Below are positions 11,579-25,636 of a DNA stretch of 64,000 nucleotides, piece after piece; position 1 is the first letter of the stretch, and every line of letters starts with the position of its first letter. Origin of the DNA: Lobosporangium transversale (taxonomy: Eukaryota; Mortierellomycota; Mortierellomycetes; Mortierellales; Mortierellaceae); NCBI RefSeq assembly GCF_002105155.1, contig NW_019029008.1, positions 310,001-374,000 on the forward strand, in the 5' to 3' direction. A program made the position numbers and the translations under genes. The notes under the pieces are model-generated. The model was given only the letters and a program-made list of their open reading frames with translations. It had not been told where the DNA came from and ran no database searches.

Positions 11579-14500
11579 ACATAGTTTTACTTTTTCGGTA
11601 TTCTAATGAGAGACTACCAGAATGATAAAAATAATATGCTCCGCAAGTCATTCCAACGCGTAAAGGAAAAAGAGAAAAGACAAGTAAATGTTGCTACTAA
11701 TGTATTTTTGGCCACTTGAAGAGATATGTGGGGCCCGAGTTATTATCATTCTAATAAGATTAAAAAGCCTTTCTGGGCTTTTTCCTGCACAGCTGTCAAA
11801 CTATATGCTTATTTTCTATACTTTGTTTTCTTTAATGATCTCAATTGAAGTGTTCTAGACCAAAGTATTATTAAAACCCAACTCCGTTAAAATGACAAAG
11901 TGCTATGTATTAATCAGTCAACTATGACAATCTCATATAATCTGATGTACGTGGCTCTGGGTTCACTGCTCGCCGCCGAGATATGAAACTAACGTATCAT
12001 ATTAAGATCAAAAAAAAAAAAAAAAAAAAAAAGAAAAAGCTGGGTCATTGGTTCATCAGATTGGGGGAAAATACCAAGATACTAACATCCAAAGACTTTT
12101 TCAGTCTTTGTTTGGCCAAGCTATGATTGCTTACACTACATGTAGTCTGTATACAAAATGTTGATATCATACCTGCATCAATTCAGAGACAATATCATAT
12201 AGTCACAAAATATCTTGCAAGAGGCCATCGCATAAGAAATTAAGAAAGCATCCACCCCAAAATCCTGAAATTTCGGATTTTTCGTGGGAGGTAAACATGG
12301 CGTTCTTGTTTCTACACGCATCTAAAAACATAATCTCACAAGCGCCCTTCTTTTCAAAGCCATAAATGTATTTACTCTGTCCGTATGCCTGAATATATTT
12401 GTTGAACTAAATACCTTCTGTAAAAAGGACAAAGAGAGAGCAGAAGACGGTGGTACGAATTTAATCTCCTTTGGAGTGACAAATGGATAAAGGTCCCATG
12501 AGCTATTTCAAAGGGACCATTATTATTGAGCATGAGGAAAAGACATCTTTGGAATATATTGTCTCATGTCATCATAGACTAGACCAAATATTTAAGAGCA
12601 CTACAAACGTTGGATGTGGAAGAAATAACGTACGAAATACAGCACAAGTAAATCATGGCGTAGCTATCAGGTACCTGTCTGAGCTGTAAAAATGGAGCAC
12701 AATTTAAATCGAATAGTAAAAAAACGGCTAAGGTTCTATCTCCATGTCGTTTATAAAGAAAAAAAAAAAATAGAGCACATGTCAACACTGTGCCTGTTTC
12801 GTCTTTGCCTTGCAGCAACAAGATTGCTGGTTTAAATAAAAAAAGTACATCAGTGATGGTAAAGCCCTCATCTTCGTTGTGTCCCTGAATCTTTTTTGCT
12901 TTAAGATTGGAAAAGTCAAGTGTTATGAAGATTATAAAGTCGATGCTAGGGAGCTTGAGGACAATGTTTTACTCACAAAAGAAGCAATCAGAAAAGGATT
13001 TCCATGCCGATAAACTTTTACTACGGGGCTGTGACCTTATTGCTGATACTTGATATGAATTAGAACATTCAAAGATGTTCAGACTATTTTTCCTTTTTAA
13101 CTATTGCAATGTTATGGGTAATGCTAGTGATTCAACAACGTGGCAATTGTGTAGATTGATGTCAACGCCATATTATGATATCATTTAAATGTCGGGGTAT
13201 ACATGCACTCTGCATTGTCGTTGATAACCAAGGTCCGACAGTGTGCAATACGGGGTAGTAAAGTTCAAGGTGTTCCAGTTGACTTTACAAATTGAGGTAG
13301 CTCTAGACCCACAATTAATAGTGAAGGAAAAAAATGTTTTTTTGTCCAAAGGTTGACCCGGTCGTAGTCCCCAGGTTGCTCAATGTTCAATGTCAACGTG
13401 CAATGATTGGTTAAAGATCGCAAGGGCGCGAAAAGAAAACATGCGAGAGGATTACTCAATATCCAGATACTTTTTTTTCATATACAGTCAATTAAACATA
13501 AACACTATTGTAAAGCACAGCATCTCCATTGATTGTGAGCCCTAGCATAGCACAAAGCTGTTTTCGGTTACTCTTGTGGTAAGAGGAAAAAAAATAAAAT
13601 AAAAGAAGAGGCATGTTCATCTCTGGTGAATGAATGTCCTTTCTCAATGAGAAGCGATCACAAACAGATTCGCAATGGACTGCATAAAACGAGCCCACAA
13701 CAAGCCCTGAAAATAAAGTAAAATAAATAAAATCATGTGTAATGTCAAAATAAATAAAACAAGCTCAAACTCAGAGTTGACAAAGGGCGAGCAAAATTTT
13801 CTCACCCTTTTTCTCCTCTGCCATCTTTTCGATTCATCCGTACTTGGTTCTTTCTTTTTAATTTTATGTTCAGTAGTCAGCTCCATGTAGCCCTCAGTTA
13901 ACGAGGTATATCAGAGTTATGAGTAAACTGAAAACTCTTCTGATATCTGTTGCCTACCAAGTTTCCTTTCAATAGCTTTTGATGGACGTGAGGTATGCAA
14001 GAGAGACAGAGTCGCTACTTGAATTCGCGTTTTATAGGTCCATGGCTGAGGAAAGGCGTACATGAAGTCTGTCATTCGCTTTGTTTTAAAAATAAATAAA
14101 AAAGTGGGGGTGTCGCAGTACTATAACTAAATAGCGCCGACTGTATGGATAAGCTGATTAATAAATGCCATAATACATATACATAATATATTTATGATTA
14201 ACAGCATTTGTCCGTCAGAGACGGGACTGACCACCAATTATACGCAGCTGTACGAAAGGCAGCTTTTCTCTTGGTCGCTTCTTCCCCGCATCCCTCCAAT
14301 GATCTAGTCTAGAACAGCCCTCATCTGTAATCTTGATAAATATATATACCCTTTTTTATCTTGATAGAGAATATCGTTCATCCACAGAATATTAAAAATT
14401 AACCGTTTCAAAAATATTAAATGAAATTCAGTGCATTGTTCATTTTAAACGTCAACACTTCCTCTACATGGCTGCATTGACCCCTAAAAAAAAATTATGA

Positions 14501-16357
14501 ACGGTCATCAGTCAAGAGGCAGAGGGGCCAAGAGGCTTATGAGCGAGATAATTAAATGACTTTCATAATAATTTATTAGGATGATGGCCCATTTTACTTT
14601 ATTTCTCATCCAGTTCTTCATTCCTACTCTCGTTGATCTCGTTGAGCGACCAAATATTGATTGATTATTATGATCACTAACATTGTTGCCGCTACTGCTA
14701 CTATTTATTACTGAACGATAAATACTGAATATCTTTTTCTTTTTTTTTCTTTTTTTTTTTTTTTTAAAGAAAAAAGCAAGGACTTTAGTATTCTTCAAAG
14801 AGCCAAACTTTACCTTAAGACGAACTTTTTAAAAGTTTCCCTTGCATGCATACTCGTTTATAACTTGGACATTGAAATACTGCAATTCATTAAGAAGTGC
14901 TCTATTCAATCGAAAGCACATGCGTTCATATTCCGAAGATAAACAAAGAGCTCTAGCTCCAGTTCATGTCATTGAGTCTTTTTTTTTTTTTTTTTTTTTT
15001 GCCTTTTCTTGGCCATTTCATATCAGAGTCGAGAAGAGATGATTCTATTGTTAAAGTAACGAGGCCTATAATTTACTGTAATGACACAAGACAAAGAAAA
15101 TGAGTCGAGAAAAGCTTTAGTCCTTTGTGATGAGATTAACAAGCGAGGATGAAGAAAAACAACGATATTGGAATGTCTTAAAAGTTTACCTCTCACCATG
15201 ACGGATCATTCTTCAACTATTCCCGATCGCATTGCGTGGAGCTTAGGCTTTGTATGTCATGATATCGAAGGGGAGCAAACAGAGTAGACATAACATATGG
15301 TCGGAGGATCTTAAGATGTTGCCCATGTCATCTGTTGCGATATCTATTATTCAGTTGAAGACGAAAGAAGGGAAATGAAGTCTAAAAGGCTTCATTCAAA
15401 TGAACATGTTAAAACACATAATTGACAGTGAAGATGCGAAAGCTTGAGACTCAACCTCGGTAGCAGTCAACCAATCCTCATTCAACAAGGACAAGTCAAC
15501 TTAGCTTGGCCAATCCTGTTTAGAGAATTTTATTCAGCGTTTTTTTTAACCGTTTTTTCCCTCTTTCGTTTCTTCCTTCCCTTTCTTTCTTCTCTCTTCT
15601 CTCTTCTCTCCTCTTCTTATTTCATTGTTTCTGTTCCTGTTCCTCTTTGCTTCCTCTAATAGCTTGGACCATCCTTTCCCGTCTTTTTAATTTTTTTTTT
15701 TTAAATTTTTTATTTCCTTTTCCCTTTTTTTTCCTTTTTAACCTTCTCTCTTTATTCATTTTATTTCTATTGTCGTTGCTCTGAGCTTGTGGAGGCATTA
15801 TATATTTTGTATTCAATTCAATTCAATTCAATGTTCACATAAACCTGGATCAAGTGTTTTTTTTTTCCTCTTCTTTTAACCTTTACAACTTGCTCACTGA
15901 CACATTGTGCCGTTGTGAGGGTTTGTTCGGTTTGATCCCTTTTTTGTTCATTCATTCATTTGTTCATTCTCTCATTCGCTCATTTCATAGTCTTGACTCC
16001 TGTAACGGTTGTTCTTTTTATACTTTCTATTCAATCCAATTCAATAATTTTCAACGGTTCTTTTTATTTTATTTTATTTTTTTATTTTACTACCTGTCTG
16101 TTGTCTTTCTCCCCTATCACCCATCTCCCTGAACTATTAGAGCTGCATTGTAGTTGGAGCAGAAATGTTCAAACTGATCTAGGTCTCAATATTTCTTTTT
16201 TCCTTTTGCAAATGCATTGGTGGCTCTCCTTGAACCCACGAATACATTTGATCACTCCCATTGCAACCGTTAAAGTTTTTTTTTTCTTTTTTTCTTTTTT
16301 TCCTTCCTCACGCTCCTCTTTCCCTCTTCCTCTTCCCCTTCCCCTCCCTCCCACGCT

Positions 16358-19300
16358 ATGGAACACAGCCAGAATACATTGTACCCGTTCCATATTCAGA
16401 GCAGCAATAACAGCTCCAATAGCAGTAACGGAATAGGCAATAATAGCGCCACACTGAACAACGGCAATACCAGTGTTCATCATCATCCTTATCACAGCAC
16501 CCCTACCCACCAACACCACGAATTCCAGCAGGAGCTGCTCTCTCCAACACATCCGCACCCACAACAGCAACAACAACAGCCGTTTCATGGTCAGCATCAT
16601 CTCCATACGCCACAGCATGATAATAACAATAGCTTTCATGGGTCCCATCCCGATCTGCAAAAGACGATCCCACATCAAATGGAAATTTATCAACAACCTC
16701 AACCTCCACCTCAGGGTCACGAGTTAGTGGACCCACTCTTGAACCGACATTTGAATACTCAGGCGAACACTCTCCAATCCTCGCACCATCACCAACACCA
16801 TCATTATCAACCGCCGCATACCTCACAAGCACCACCATACTATTATCAACAGCAGCAACAACAACCGCCACCACCACAACACAAACAATACCCTGATCAG
16901 CATCCTGATCCTAATACACCAGTCTCAATAGCAAGCTCTGCTCTAAACTCTGGCTCAGCTGCGTCTACACCTTCCCTATCATCACCAGCCTCGGCTCTAC
17001 CTTACCAGAATAGCGATTACGCCTACATCAGCAACAACCCAGCTTTGCCTCATCTCCAGAAGCACACATCACCAACAGCCTCTTTCCATGTCCCCACTGC
17101 GCCAACTGCGCCAACGACGCCTTCTAGTGGACCACGTCTTGGCTCACCATCGTCGGCACAGAATCTCGGCACAGGCCTACCGCTAGCTATGGCTCCATGG
17201 ACCACCTCCAATGGTAAGATGTTGTCAAGCCAATATCTTTGAAAGCAACAGTGCGACTGTACATGTCAGGGGAGTTTGTAGATCGCGCTACAATTTTTAG
17301 ATCCGTCCTTGACAAAATGTGGTCAATGACAGGGATGTGGTTGAGAAAGTGTGCTGTATCTCTCGCTTTTCTTCAAACGAGTCCAAGTTGTGCTTTCTTT
17401 TCGTTTCTTTCCTTCCTTCCTTCCTTCTTTCTTTTTTTTTTCTTTTTTTTTTTTTTTTTTTTTATAAACATAAAAATTAATTCCTTTTTATTGCTGTTAT
17501 TTGTCTCTTCTTTTTTCTTCCGCCTTACTCTATAGCCTCATCAAGTGAGCAGGATATGCAGCCAAGACAACATCTTCAACAACAGAGCCATGCTGCTCCA
17601 CCTCCATCTCATCCTCACCCTCAGCAACAAGCACAACAACAATATTCCCAGTCTGCACGCGAGCTTGCTCACCTGAGTTCGTTTAAAGGGGATCGCTCGT
17701 CATATCATCAGGTATCGCAGCCACAACAAGCCTCAACGCATCTGTACAGGTAAGCAAAAAAAAAAAAAAAAAAAAAAAAAAAGAAGCTCCAGCGGCCTGC
17801 GTCACCTTGTTTACAGAAGATCTCAGCAATGAAGCACTTCTGTCTGAGTTTTTATGTGTAATAAATAACATGTGGAATCATTTTTGCGATTTTGCATGTA
17901 ATTTTTGGAATAGTCCGCAAATTCAAGATCAACAACAGCAACATCATTCGCAACAACATCATGCGCAAATGTGGATTGGCGACATGTCTTCAGAGTCGTT
18001 CCATTCTCCACCAGAGTTTCTAGGTAAGCAAGCAGTTATGTTTGATTTGTGTGGGTGAAGTACAGTTTATGAACATTAAACAAAGTTCAACCATGGAGCA
18101 TCGGGCATTGTTCTGCCAACTCTTTTCTATTTTGAAGAGTCTACGCTTATGCCAATATGCTTTTTTTGTTTTATTTGATTTGTCTGTGATTTGTTTGTTT
18201 GTTTGCTTGGACTTTCTTTTACTTTTTTACGTTTCAAACTTCATTTATAATTATTTGGATACTTTGGTCGTACAAAACATAATAAGCGGGGTAGGAACGC
18301 TTTATAAGGGTTACCAGCATAAGGGCAGAGACATCAATGAAGAGGGGAATCAGCTCATATATTTATTGTATGTATTTTATTGTATGTATTTTATTGCATT
18401 TTATTATATCGCATTACATTGCATTTGATTATATTTTATATTATGTTAATAATGTTAACACCGCTTTATTCATTCATTAATCGCTTGGCTCATTGTGGGT
18501 TTCATTTTCGTTCACCATCTAAAGCCTAGAATAATTTATGGGTAAAGGATTAAGGATGAAAGAATAATCTTTCCATGCACCTTATTGAAAGGGGGTGTTC
18601 GCGATTCATTAGTTCATGCGTTCACAAAAAAAGACGCGAAAGAGTTTTTGATTGGACCAAACATTGTACGACATTCGGAAGGGCATATATTATATATAAT
18701 TTTGGATACAGAACAAAAAAAAAAAAAGCAGGAGTGACAAGGATCTCGCTGTTCGCATGATCTTATTCGGGTGATAGACAACAAGTCTAACAGCAGCGAA
18801 GAAGGGAAATGGATGGTGATAATCATGGGGACGATGAATGTAACACTTATTATACTTCTCCGCATTCATGCGGTCGTTTTTTTTTTTTTTTTTTTTTTTT
18901 TTGTACGTTGTATATTTGATCACGCGTACGCGGCTTGATCCCAATTATTATAAACTTTTTGTGTTTTCTCTCTTCGGCGAGATATGCAAACCGGTGACTT
19001 GTTAAAATCGAGAGTTTAAGCGAAGATAAAGAGGGAGAAAAAAAAGTTCAACGGAAATCAGAGAGCTGGTGTTTTTTTTTATTTTTTTTATTTTTTTATT
19101 TTTATTTTATTTTAAATCCCTCAACAAAACCCTGATTACCAGAAGCGCCAAAAATTAATAGAGCAATTCGGCTTACTCTAATTTCATTGCATGATTAATC
19201 TAGAACAATCTGATCGACAGCCTCACAAACAGCCTCGACCATTCGGTGCGCCTGACAGCGCCGATCATCCCGTTCATAATCCTCCATACACTACGACCGG

Positions 19301-20902
19301 TAATTATATGAATAGCCATAATGCCCCTGGACATGAACGACCAGTAAGTAACAGACTTTTATGTAGTATAGAGAGAAAGCAGCATAAGAAACAATTAGGA
19401 AAAAAGGCAGTCTTGTGGATAACTAATAACATTTTCGTGATATTCTTTTCAACATTAATCAGAGAGTACAATCTGGAAGACACCACGCTCTAGATCGCAA
19501 TATCCTCGATTATTCTGAGAGCTACAACCCTCACGGACAGGAGCCACCACTAGTGACTCATCATACAGGAATGGCGTTCTTGGATGATATGTCGCTACTC
19601 TCTCCATCACACCCTTCCCAAACCATACAACCAGATCCTCAGGGGCAGTCCTTTCATCCTATGTTATTAAATACGGGAACTAGTAAAAATAGAATCTCAG
19701 GGTCATTAGACTCAGTCCCTATGGGATTGGCATCTCCAGCAATCATTCCTCATCCTGATTATGGTGCTGTTGCGTCCTACGTTCATACTCCTACAGCTTT
19801 CGTTTCAAAGGGTCGCTCATCTGGCAGCGGAGGGGGGGGCGACGCTCTACCTTCCCGACCGCTTCCACAACGTACTCAATCTGCTGGTGGGCGTATCACA
19901 TCAACGCCAAAGCTTCATCGGACTCGGACAGGCTCTGCCATTTCTTCATCCTCCTCTCTTGGCTCTAGTGCTGTTGTGCCACCGACCACATCTGCCTTGG
20001 GTATTGCCAACAGTTCTTTTGCAAGCTCATCATCTGTGATTAGTACTGCTGCAGGTAACCCTCCCAACACAGGTGCGACCACGGCTATTGGAACAGGATC
20101 CGGAGTCGACATGGATGAAGGAATATCTGTATCTCCTTCGTCCTCGTTTTCGTCTTCAGCATCGAAACCACGACCAAACAATCATCCTCGCAAAGCTGTT
20201 GCCGCAAGGGTATATGAGTGCACGTTTCCTGGATGTAACAAAGCTTATACACAGCTACACAACTTAAAGTCACATGAACGCACAGGACATACCCCTGTCC
20301 AGAAACCCAAACCCTTCCTCTGCATAATCTCTGGCTGCACTAAGGCCTTTTCACAGCGAAAAAGTCTGGCGCTTCACATCCGAGCTTCACACAAAGAATA
20401 TAAATTCAAACCTTTCAAATGTGCGCAACCTGGATGCCAAAAATCTTACACACAGCTACATAATCTCAGGACTCACGAAAAGACCGTGCATATGTTGGAT
20501 CTTTCGAAAAAGAGGATTCGAAATCCCGCTCCAAACACAGAGAGCACTGAGGAGAATATGATCGGAGTACATGAGGACGATGAAGCCAGTGACAACGATA
20601 AAAATAAAAAGAGCAGCAACATTAACAACGACAAAAACATCAACAACGCAACTATTGATCATGTTCATCAGGATGAAGTCGTCGCTACTTCGAATTCAGA
20701 GGGCCATTCAATTTCAAACTTTTCGAGCAGAGGTTATAACTGTAATAGCAGTAACAAAGGATCTTTTGAACAGAGAATGGAGTTAAACTATAGGAATATA
20801 AATGAGCTCGGTGGTTACGGCGCACGCCGAGAAGCCGAGGGAACCTATGAAGATGAGGGACATGAAGGAAATATTAAAAATGGAGGCTATGTAAATGATT
20901 AG
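16358..20902 (+). CDS. C2H2 zinc-finger transcription factor
   Basis: Model: join 16358-17213, 17536-17749, 17914-18023, 19204-19343, 19463-20902 (919 aa). Phases agree at every GT..AG junction. The first ~570 residues are disordered: rich in His, Gln, Pro, Asn and Ser with short poly-Q runs. A Ser/Thr-rich region follows, then three tandem C2H2 fingers at about residues 691-716, 723-748 and 758-783. All three have long C-x4-C...H-x3/4-H spacing, and fingers 1 and 3 share the AYTQLHNL / SYTQLHNL helix. This resembles TFIIIA-like or fungal developmental regulators. The acidic Asn/Asp-rich C-terminus may be an activation region. It probably binds DNA in the nucleus; the target is unknown. Intron 3 is 1180 bp, unusually long for this locus, and a missed exon there is possible. 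A long pyrimidine-rich leader precedes the ATG. Confidence 0.85.
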
Positions 20903-21455
20903 GTTAAAATCTCTCATCTCATACAAGGACACATTTGCTGCTGAACACAACGCATAATACACAACATGACACACAACACACATTCAGGGAGAAAAGCAAA
21001 AATGTACAAATACTGACGTGTGCAAAAATTAGTTACGCCCACGCTATTTTTTCCTCCCTTCTTCCTTTGAGAGAATTGTAAAATAAATAGTATAGCAATC
21101 ACATATTCATAAAAGTTATATTGCTGTGCCCTCCTCAAATGCATCAGAGCAACGCACAACCCTCTTTCGAGTGCACGTTTGCGCGCCACGAACTATAAAA
21201 AAACAACGCGCTTTCCAAAGTGGGCCGACCATGCTCGCAATTGCTGCGCCGAGACTTTCGGGTTTGATCTGGCAGTCACGTTATTCATGACTGAACAGGC
21301 ACGACATTGCTCTCCATGTGATGTGCATCATCTTTATTAACACAAGGTCTCATATACATGCAGCAATATTACATCTAATCACCGTACGACATTTAACATT
21401 TTAAAATAACATCAATCCATCGAGGCGATCATCATCAAGGCCTAAATATACCAGA
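20903..21455. other. Intergenic between zinc-finger gene and SEC5
   Basis: Tandem (+/+) gene spacing of about 550 bp. It holds the terminator of the zinc-finger gene and the SEC5 promoter. No recognised element was found and no open frame has coding character. Confidence 0.5.
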
Positions 21456-22305
21456 ATGGGTTCCATTGTCAAAGATATTCAGGAGATTGAAAGTACGGCA
21501 AAAGATTTTTTTTTTTTTTTTTTTTTTTTAAATATAAATCTTCTTGGCGGCTAAGCATTCTAACACGATGGTATCAATATACCAGCATGTTTGCAATAAC
21601 ATTTCGTGATAATCTGTCCAACTTTTTCATTGATTATTTGAAAAACTCTGATTATTGACTCCTTGTTGCTTTATTATTATTATTATTATTATTATTCACA
21701 AAGTTCTTCGTCATTACCATCTGGACAAGACAAATCCGGACGTTTGGGTTGATGAAGAAGATTTGCCTTCCTGGGTTCATGATGATGATATCAATACTGA
21801 TCATGGTGGACGAACGACCCCTAGGGAGCCAACTCGAAGTGGAAGAGGGGGAGGAGCAACAGGAGGTCCATCTTCACAGGATGATGAGACATTTACTCTT
21901 TCAGAGCAGGTCGATCTTTTAGGGTTAATCAAAGGAAATATCTTGAAGTCTAAGAACGTACGAGGAGATAGTAAGTTGAGATCAAAGGCGAGTTTTGAGT
22001 GTTTGGTTTATTCATACATACACATTTGTATATAGTATTATGATGTTTACAAAACGATTTTTTTTCTTAACTATTTTTAATAGCTAATCTCATTTCTTCC
22101 ACACAAAAGAGTTTTAATCCACAACGATATCTTTATGCAGTGCATGCAGATACCTCTTATGATGACCTTTGTGTGGGTGTTGATAATCTTCAGGCTTCAA
22201 TTGCTCAAAGATCCTCTGCTCTGAAGGTCTTGGTACAAAATAATTTTAATCGCTTCGTAAGCGCCAAGAATGTGATTGATTGTAATGTTCAGTATTTTTG
22301 TTGAC

Positions 22306-22351
<46 letters not shown>

Positions 22352-22614
22352 TTGGAATGATTCCTTCAGTTGGGAAAAATAATATTCTATGTAGCGTTGA
22401 CTCTCTTCCTTTCTACATATATATATATCTATCTGTATTTTTTAACTCTTAGCTGTTTATGATGACATGAAGGAAAAGACTCTTAATGAAGCCCAGGATT
22501 GGGGTACCAACCGTCTAAATAATATCCTTCGAGGTAAAAAAAAAAAAAGCTTCTATTTCTCGTTCCTGTTAAATGTTTTATATCAATATATTACTTTAAG
22601 CTCACATTCTACAA

Positions 22615-22645
<31 letters not shown>

Positions 22646-23122
22646 GCTTCTACACCTTGAAACCCCATGATGCATATCGTCAGAGTCATATGGAAAGGCG
22701 CATGAAGTAATCAATCCTCTTTTAGAACGCCGCGAGAAAATCGAAAAGTTGCGCTCAACAGTTGGACTTATGGAGCCTTATCGACTCTTCTTCAACTTGC
22801 CCAATACACTTCAAGAGAGTATCAAACAAGGAAAGTATCAACAAGCAGCTCGCGACTATAATAAAGGCAAAGTGTTATTAGCGCAGGCTTTCCCTACCAA
22901 CACTGGGGCAACAACAGCACCATCGACCTTGAGCAGCGATAATGCATCGACCCATTCACATTCATCAACATCTAATCTGATTGAGACGAAACGAAGGGTG
23001 TTTGATAGAGTTTGGTCCGAGGTTGAAAGGATTGTGGCCAAGCTGAGAGCGGATTTGGAATCACAGCTAGAAGAACCCTGGCGTGGAATGGAAGAACATG
23101 AGCGCAATATCAGGTTAGTTTT

Positions 23123-23158
<36 letters not shown>

Positions 23159-23338
23159 TAAACTTTTATTTTTTCAAGTAAAAATGTAACTTTCCTCCCC
23201 TCCTTTTTTTTAGACTTTTATTTGAATTGGACACCACAAAAGATCCTGTATGGCATTGTTTATCCAGTCAATTTCGTTGGATTAAAAAGATTATGGTGGA
23301 ATCGTATGATGAACAGACAATTATTGTCGAAGGTAATG

Positions 23339-23374
<36 letters not shown>

Positions 23375-25636
23375 TATGTCAATGCTTTTGGTGTTTAATG
23401 GTTGACTTTCAATCTTTATTTTACAAATTTCATAGAGCTCCGTAAGAGTGATGAATATCTACAAAGTCAAAATATGACTGTGAGTGGCCGTACGGCTCTC
23501 TTCAAGCAGATATTGGCAAATGTAAATTCTACAGAATTCGAAAGCATGTTTGGTAATACTTCGGATTGGATATGATTGTTTAGAACATACTCTGTTAGAT
23601 CAGCCTATATTAGTAGTTGGATTATGGTTAACAGTGATTTCCGTGTCTATTTTCCCTCCTTCTGCTCAACATACAGCCAAGGAACCTGAGGTCAAGATTT
23701 GGCTTGCAATATCAACAGGTGTCAAGACCCTTTCTGAGCTCTTGATGCGACTTTTGCCAGATTTCTGGAAGCTGGCAACCACTTTCATGGAAGACAAGCT
23801 TCAGAAAGTTCAACCTCAGAAACGACGCACGGGCGGGAATACTGTTGATACTCAGAAGGTTGCACAGTGTCATGGGATGGTGAGGGAGATTATTGAGCTT
23901 TATTCATCGCAAATGACCTCAATGCTGATCGACAACCTGATTCCAGAGCCACAGCCCCTTCCTAATGATGAAAAGAATCATGGTCAACAAGGTGAAGGAG
24001 AGGAACGAGATCAAGCTCAACGTATATCGCGCAAGGAAAATTCTGTGGTGACAGCATTTTTCTTGAGCAAAATGGTGACTGAAGTCAGTAACTGTGTTAA
24101 TGATGTGAATGGCCTGAGCATACGTGGAGGCGCCTTCATGGTCTTGGTAGACTTGATGCAGCGTGTTCGTTGGAAATTTGTAGAGGTCCTCTGCGAGCTC
24201 TGGGGCGAAGGTAAAATTTTCTACTTTTGCTGTTGCTCGTTCGGAAGAGTGGTCATGTATTGTTCGAATATGCTTTTCATCTCTTTTGCTTTTTATTAAA
24301 AATTTTTACTAGATGCCAAGGTCTTTTATAAGCACGAGGATTGGACCCTTCAGTCTGAGAACTCACAGATTACATTGTTTGTGGAGCTGTTTTATCAATT
24401 CCATGAATATTGTCTTCGCTCTGCTTACAAGTATGCCAGCATCTGGACTGCCACGACAGAGGATCCTGTTCAACATGACGATGGCAATGCCGTAGTCCCC
24501 ACTCAATACACAGAAAAAATCCGACAGATGTTTTTAGATGCGTTATATTCATTCCTGGATGGACTTGTCCATTTAGCATTTGCTGATGCAGAAAGATCAA
24601 ACCAACAACAAAAACAGCAGCAGCAGCAGCAGCAGCAGCATAGTGAATATGATCTTAGTGGTCCTGGTGCAGCATCCTTTGAGAATTTGGCTGGCGGAAA
24701 GAAATCCAAACTTATTGACATCACCGAACTCGACCCACGAATCTTGATCACAATCAGCAATTTGAGTGAACTTCGGGCAGTGACCATTCCCAAACTGTTG
24801 GCTGATTTTGAGAGGACTTGCGATATTAGAATGATGGATGATGGAAAGGTAAAAAAAAAAAAAAAGCATTAACGGTACTAGCGGTATCAATTCGAATTAT
24901 TGTTTATCTACTTGATATGAGTTTTTTTTTTTTTTTTTTTTTTTTTTCTTAAAAAAAAAAAAGATTGGAAAGCCATTGACACAATTTTTTTTTGTATATA
25001 AGACATTGATTGAGGTGGTAGATCAATTGGATAGTATCTTGTTTGAGGACTACATCAAGCGCAAGGCCGTGGTAGCAAGCCGAGTAATCACAGATGGTAT
25101 TTTGTACGGGGGTATTGATTGGCAGTCTACTCCAAAGCCTACTGGTAATGTGTTTATTTGCAAAGCTTTTTGATTTATTACCACAAAAAAAGCTTCTTTT
25201 AATTTTTTCTTTTCTTTTCTTTTTTTTTTTGTGCTACACAGGCGTACATTCGTTCATGTATGAAGCACTGCTCTCGCTTGTGGTGGTGCATGCTCAGATC
25301 AGCGAGATCGCGCCTCCACTTGTGTTCCGTGCACTGTCTGCATTGTTAATCAACATGGCTCAGGATTGTCTACGGTGTTTCCAGCAGGTGGAGCAGTTTG
25401 GAATGGGAGGAATGCTGCAAGCAACGCTGGAGATGGAGTTTATGAACCATACATTATCTCAATACCAGAGTCCATCTTCGGATGAAGTTCTGCAAATGAT
25501 TTATGATACCATTGACCGAGCCTATAGGCCAGAAGGTGAAAACCTACAGAATGAAATGACGGCACTCAAGAAGCTGCTGGCGGATGCTCGGCAGTCGACT
25601 CAGATGCAGTTTATGTGTTTTAAGAAACCAAGGTGA
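21456..25636 (+). CDS. SEC5: Exocyst complex subunit Sec5 (EXOC2)
   Basis: Model: join 21456-21492, 21704-21970, 22084-22281, 22453-22533, 22684-23113, 23214-23332, 23436-23552, 23677-24210, 24313-24848, 25003-25144, 25242-25636 (951 aa, near the usual Sec5 length). All phases agree. Sec5 is one of eight exocyst proteins that tether secretory vesicles at growth sites on the plasma membrane, in hyphae at the tip. Family blocks include the N-terminal LRHYHLDKTNP segment, FNPQRYLYAVHADTSYDDL, LKVLVQNNFNRFV, VYDDMKEKTL and the LLERREKIEKLRSTVGLMEPY region, with the exocyst helical bundles after it. A Gln run (about 24606-24640) interrupts the C-terminal half, apparently in a surface loop. The first exon is only 37 bp. 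It was chosen because its phase and splice site fit; it is the least certain part. Confidence 0.88.

Larger units (their letters stand above)
7412..16357. other. 9-kb gene-poor, homopolymer-rich stretch
   Basis: I find no multi-exon or single-exon gene that I can defend here. The region holds most of the window's longest A/T tracts (for example about 8101-8120, 8254-8274, 8351-8375, 8589-8619, 10328-10353, 11408-11439, 12010-12032 and 14979-15000). It also has an A-tract satellite (9027-9155), ATT/TTA microsatellite (about 10088-10195), short TA-rich blocks (about 10787-10820) and a long pyrimidine-rich leader (about 15540-16350) before the zinc-finger gene. Weak coding-like frames are noted separately. 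A poorly conserved gene with short exons, or non-coding transcripts, could be missed. Confidence 0.5.

Noticed and set aside
16169-16720. 183-codon minus-strand frame over the zinc-finger first exon
   Set aside because: Antisense shadow of CAA/CAC-rich coding sequence; low-complexity Met/Leu/Val runs, no conserved motif.
17281-17296. 16-bp match to 59519-59534 (GATCGCGCTACAATTT)
   Set aside because: A single exact 16-mer pair within 64 kb is close to chance expectation and the match does not extend on either side.
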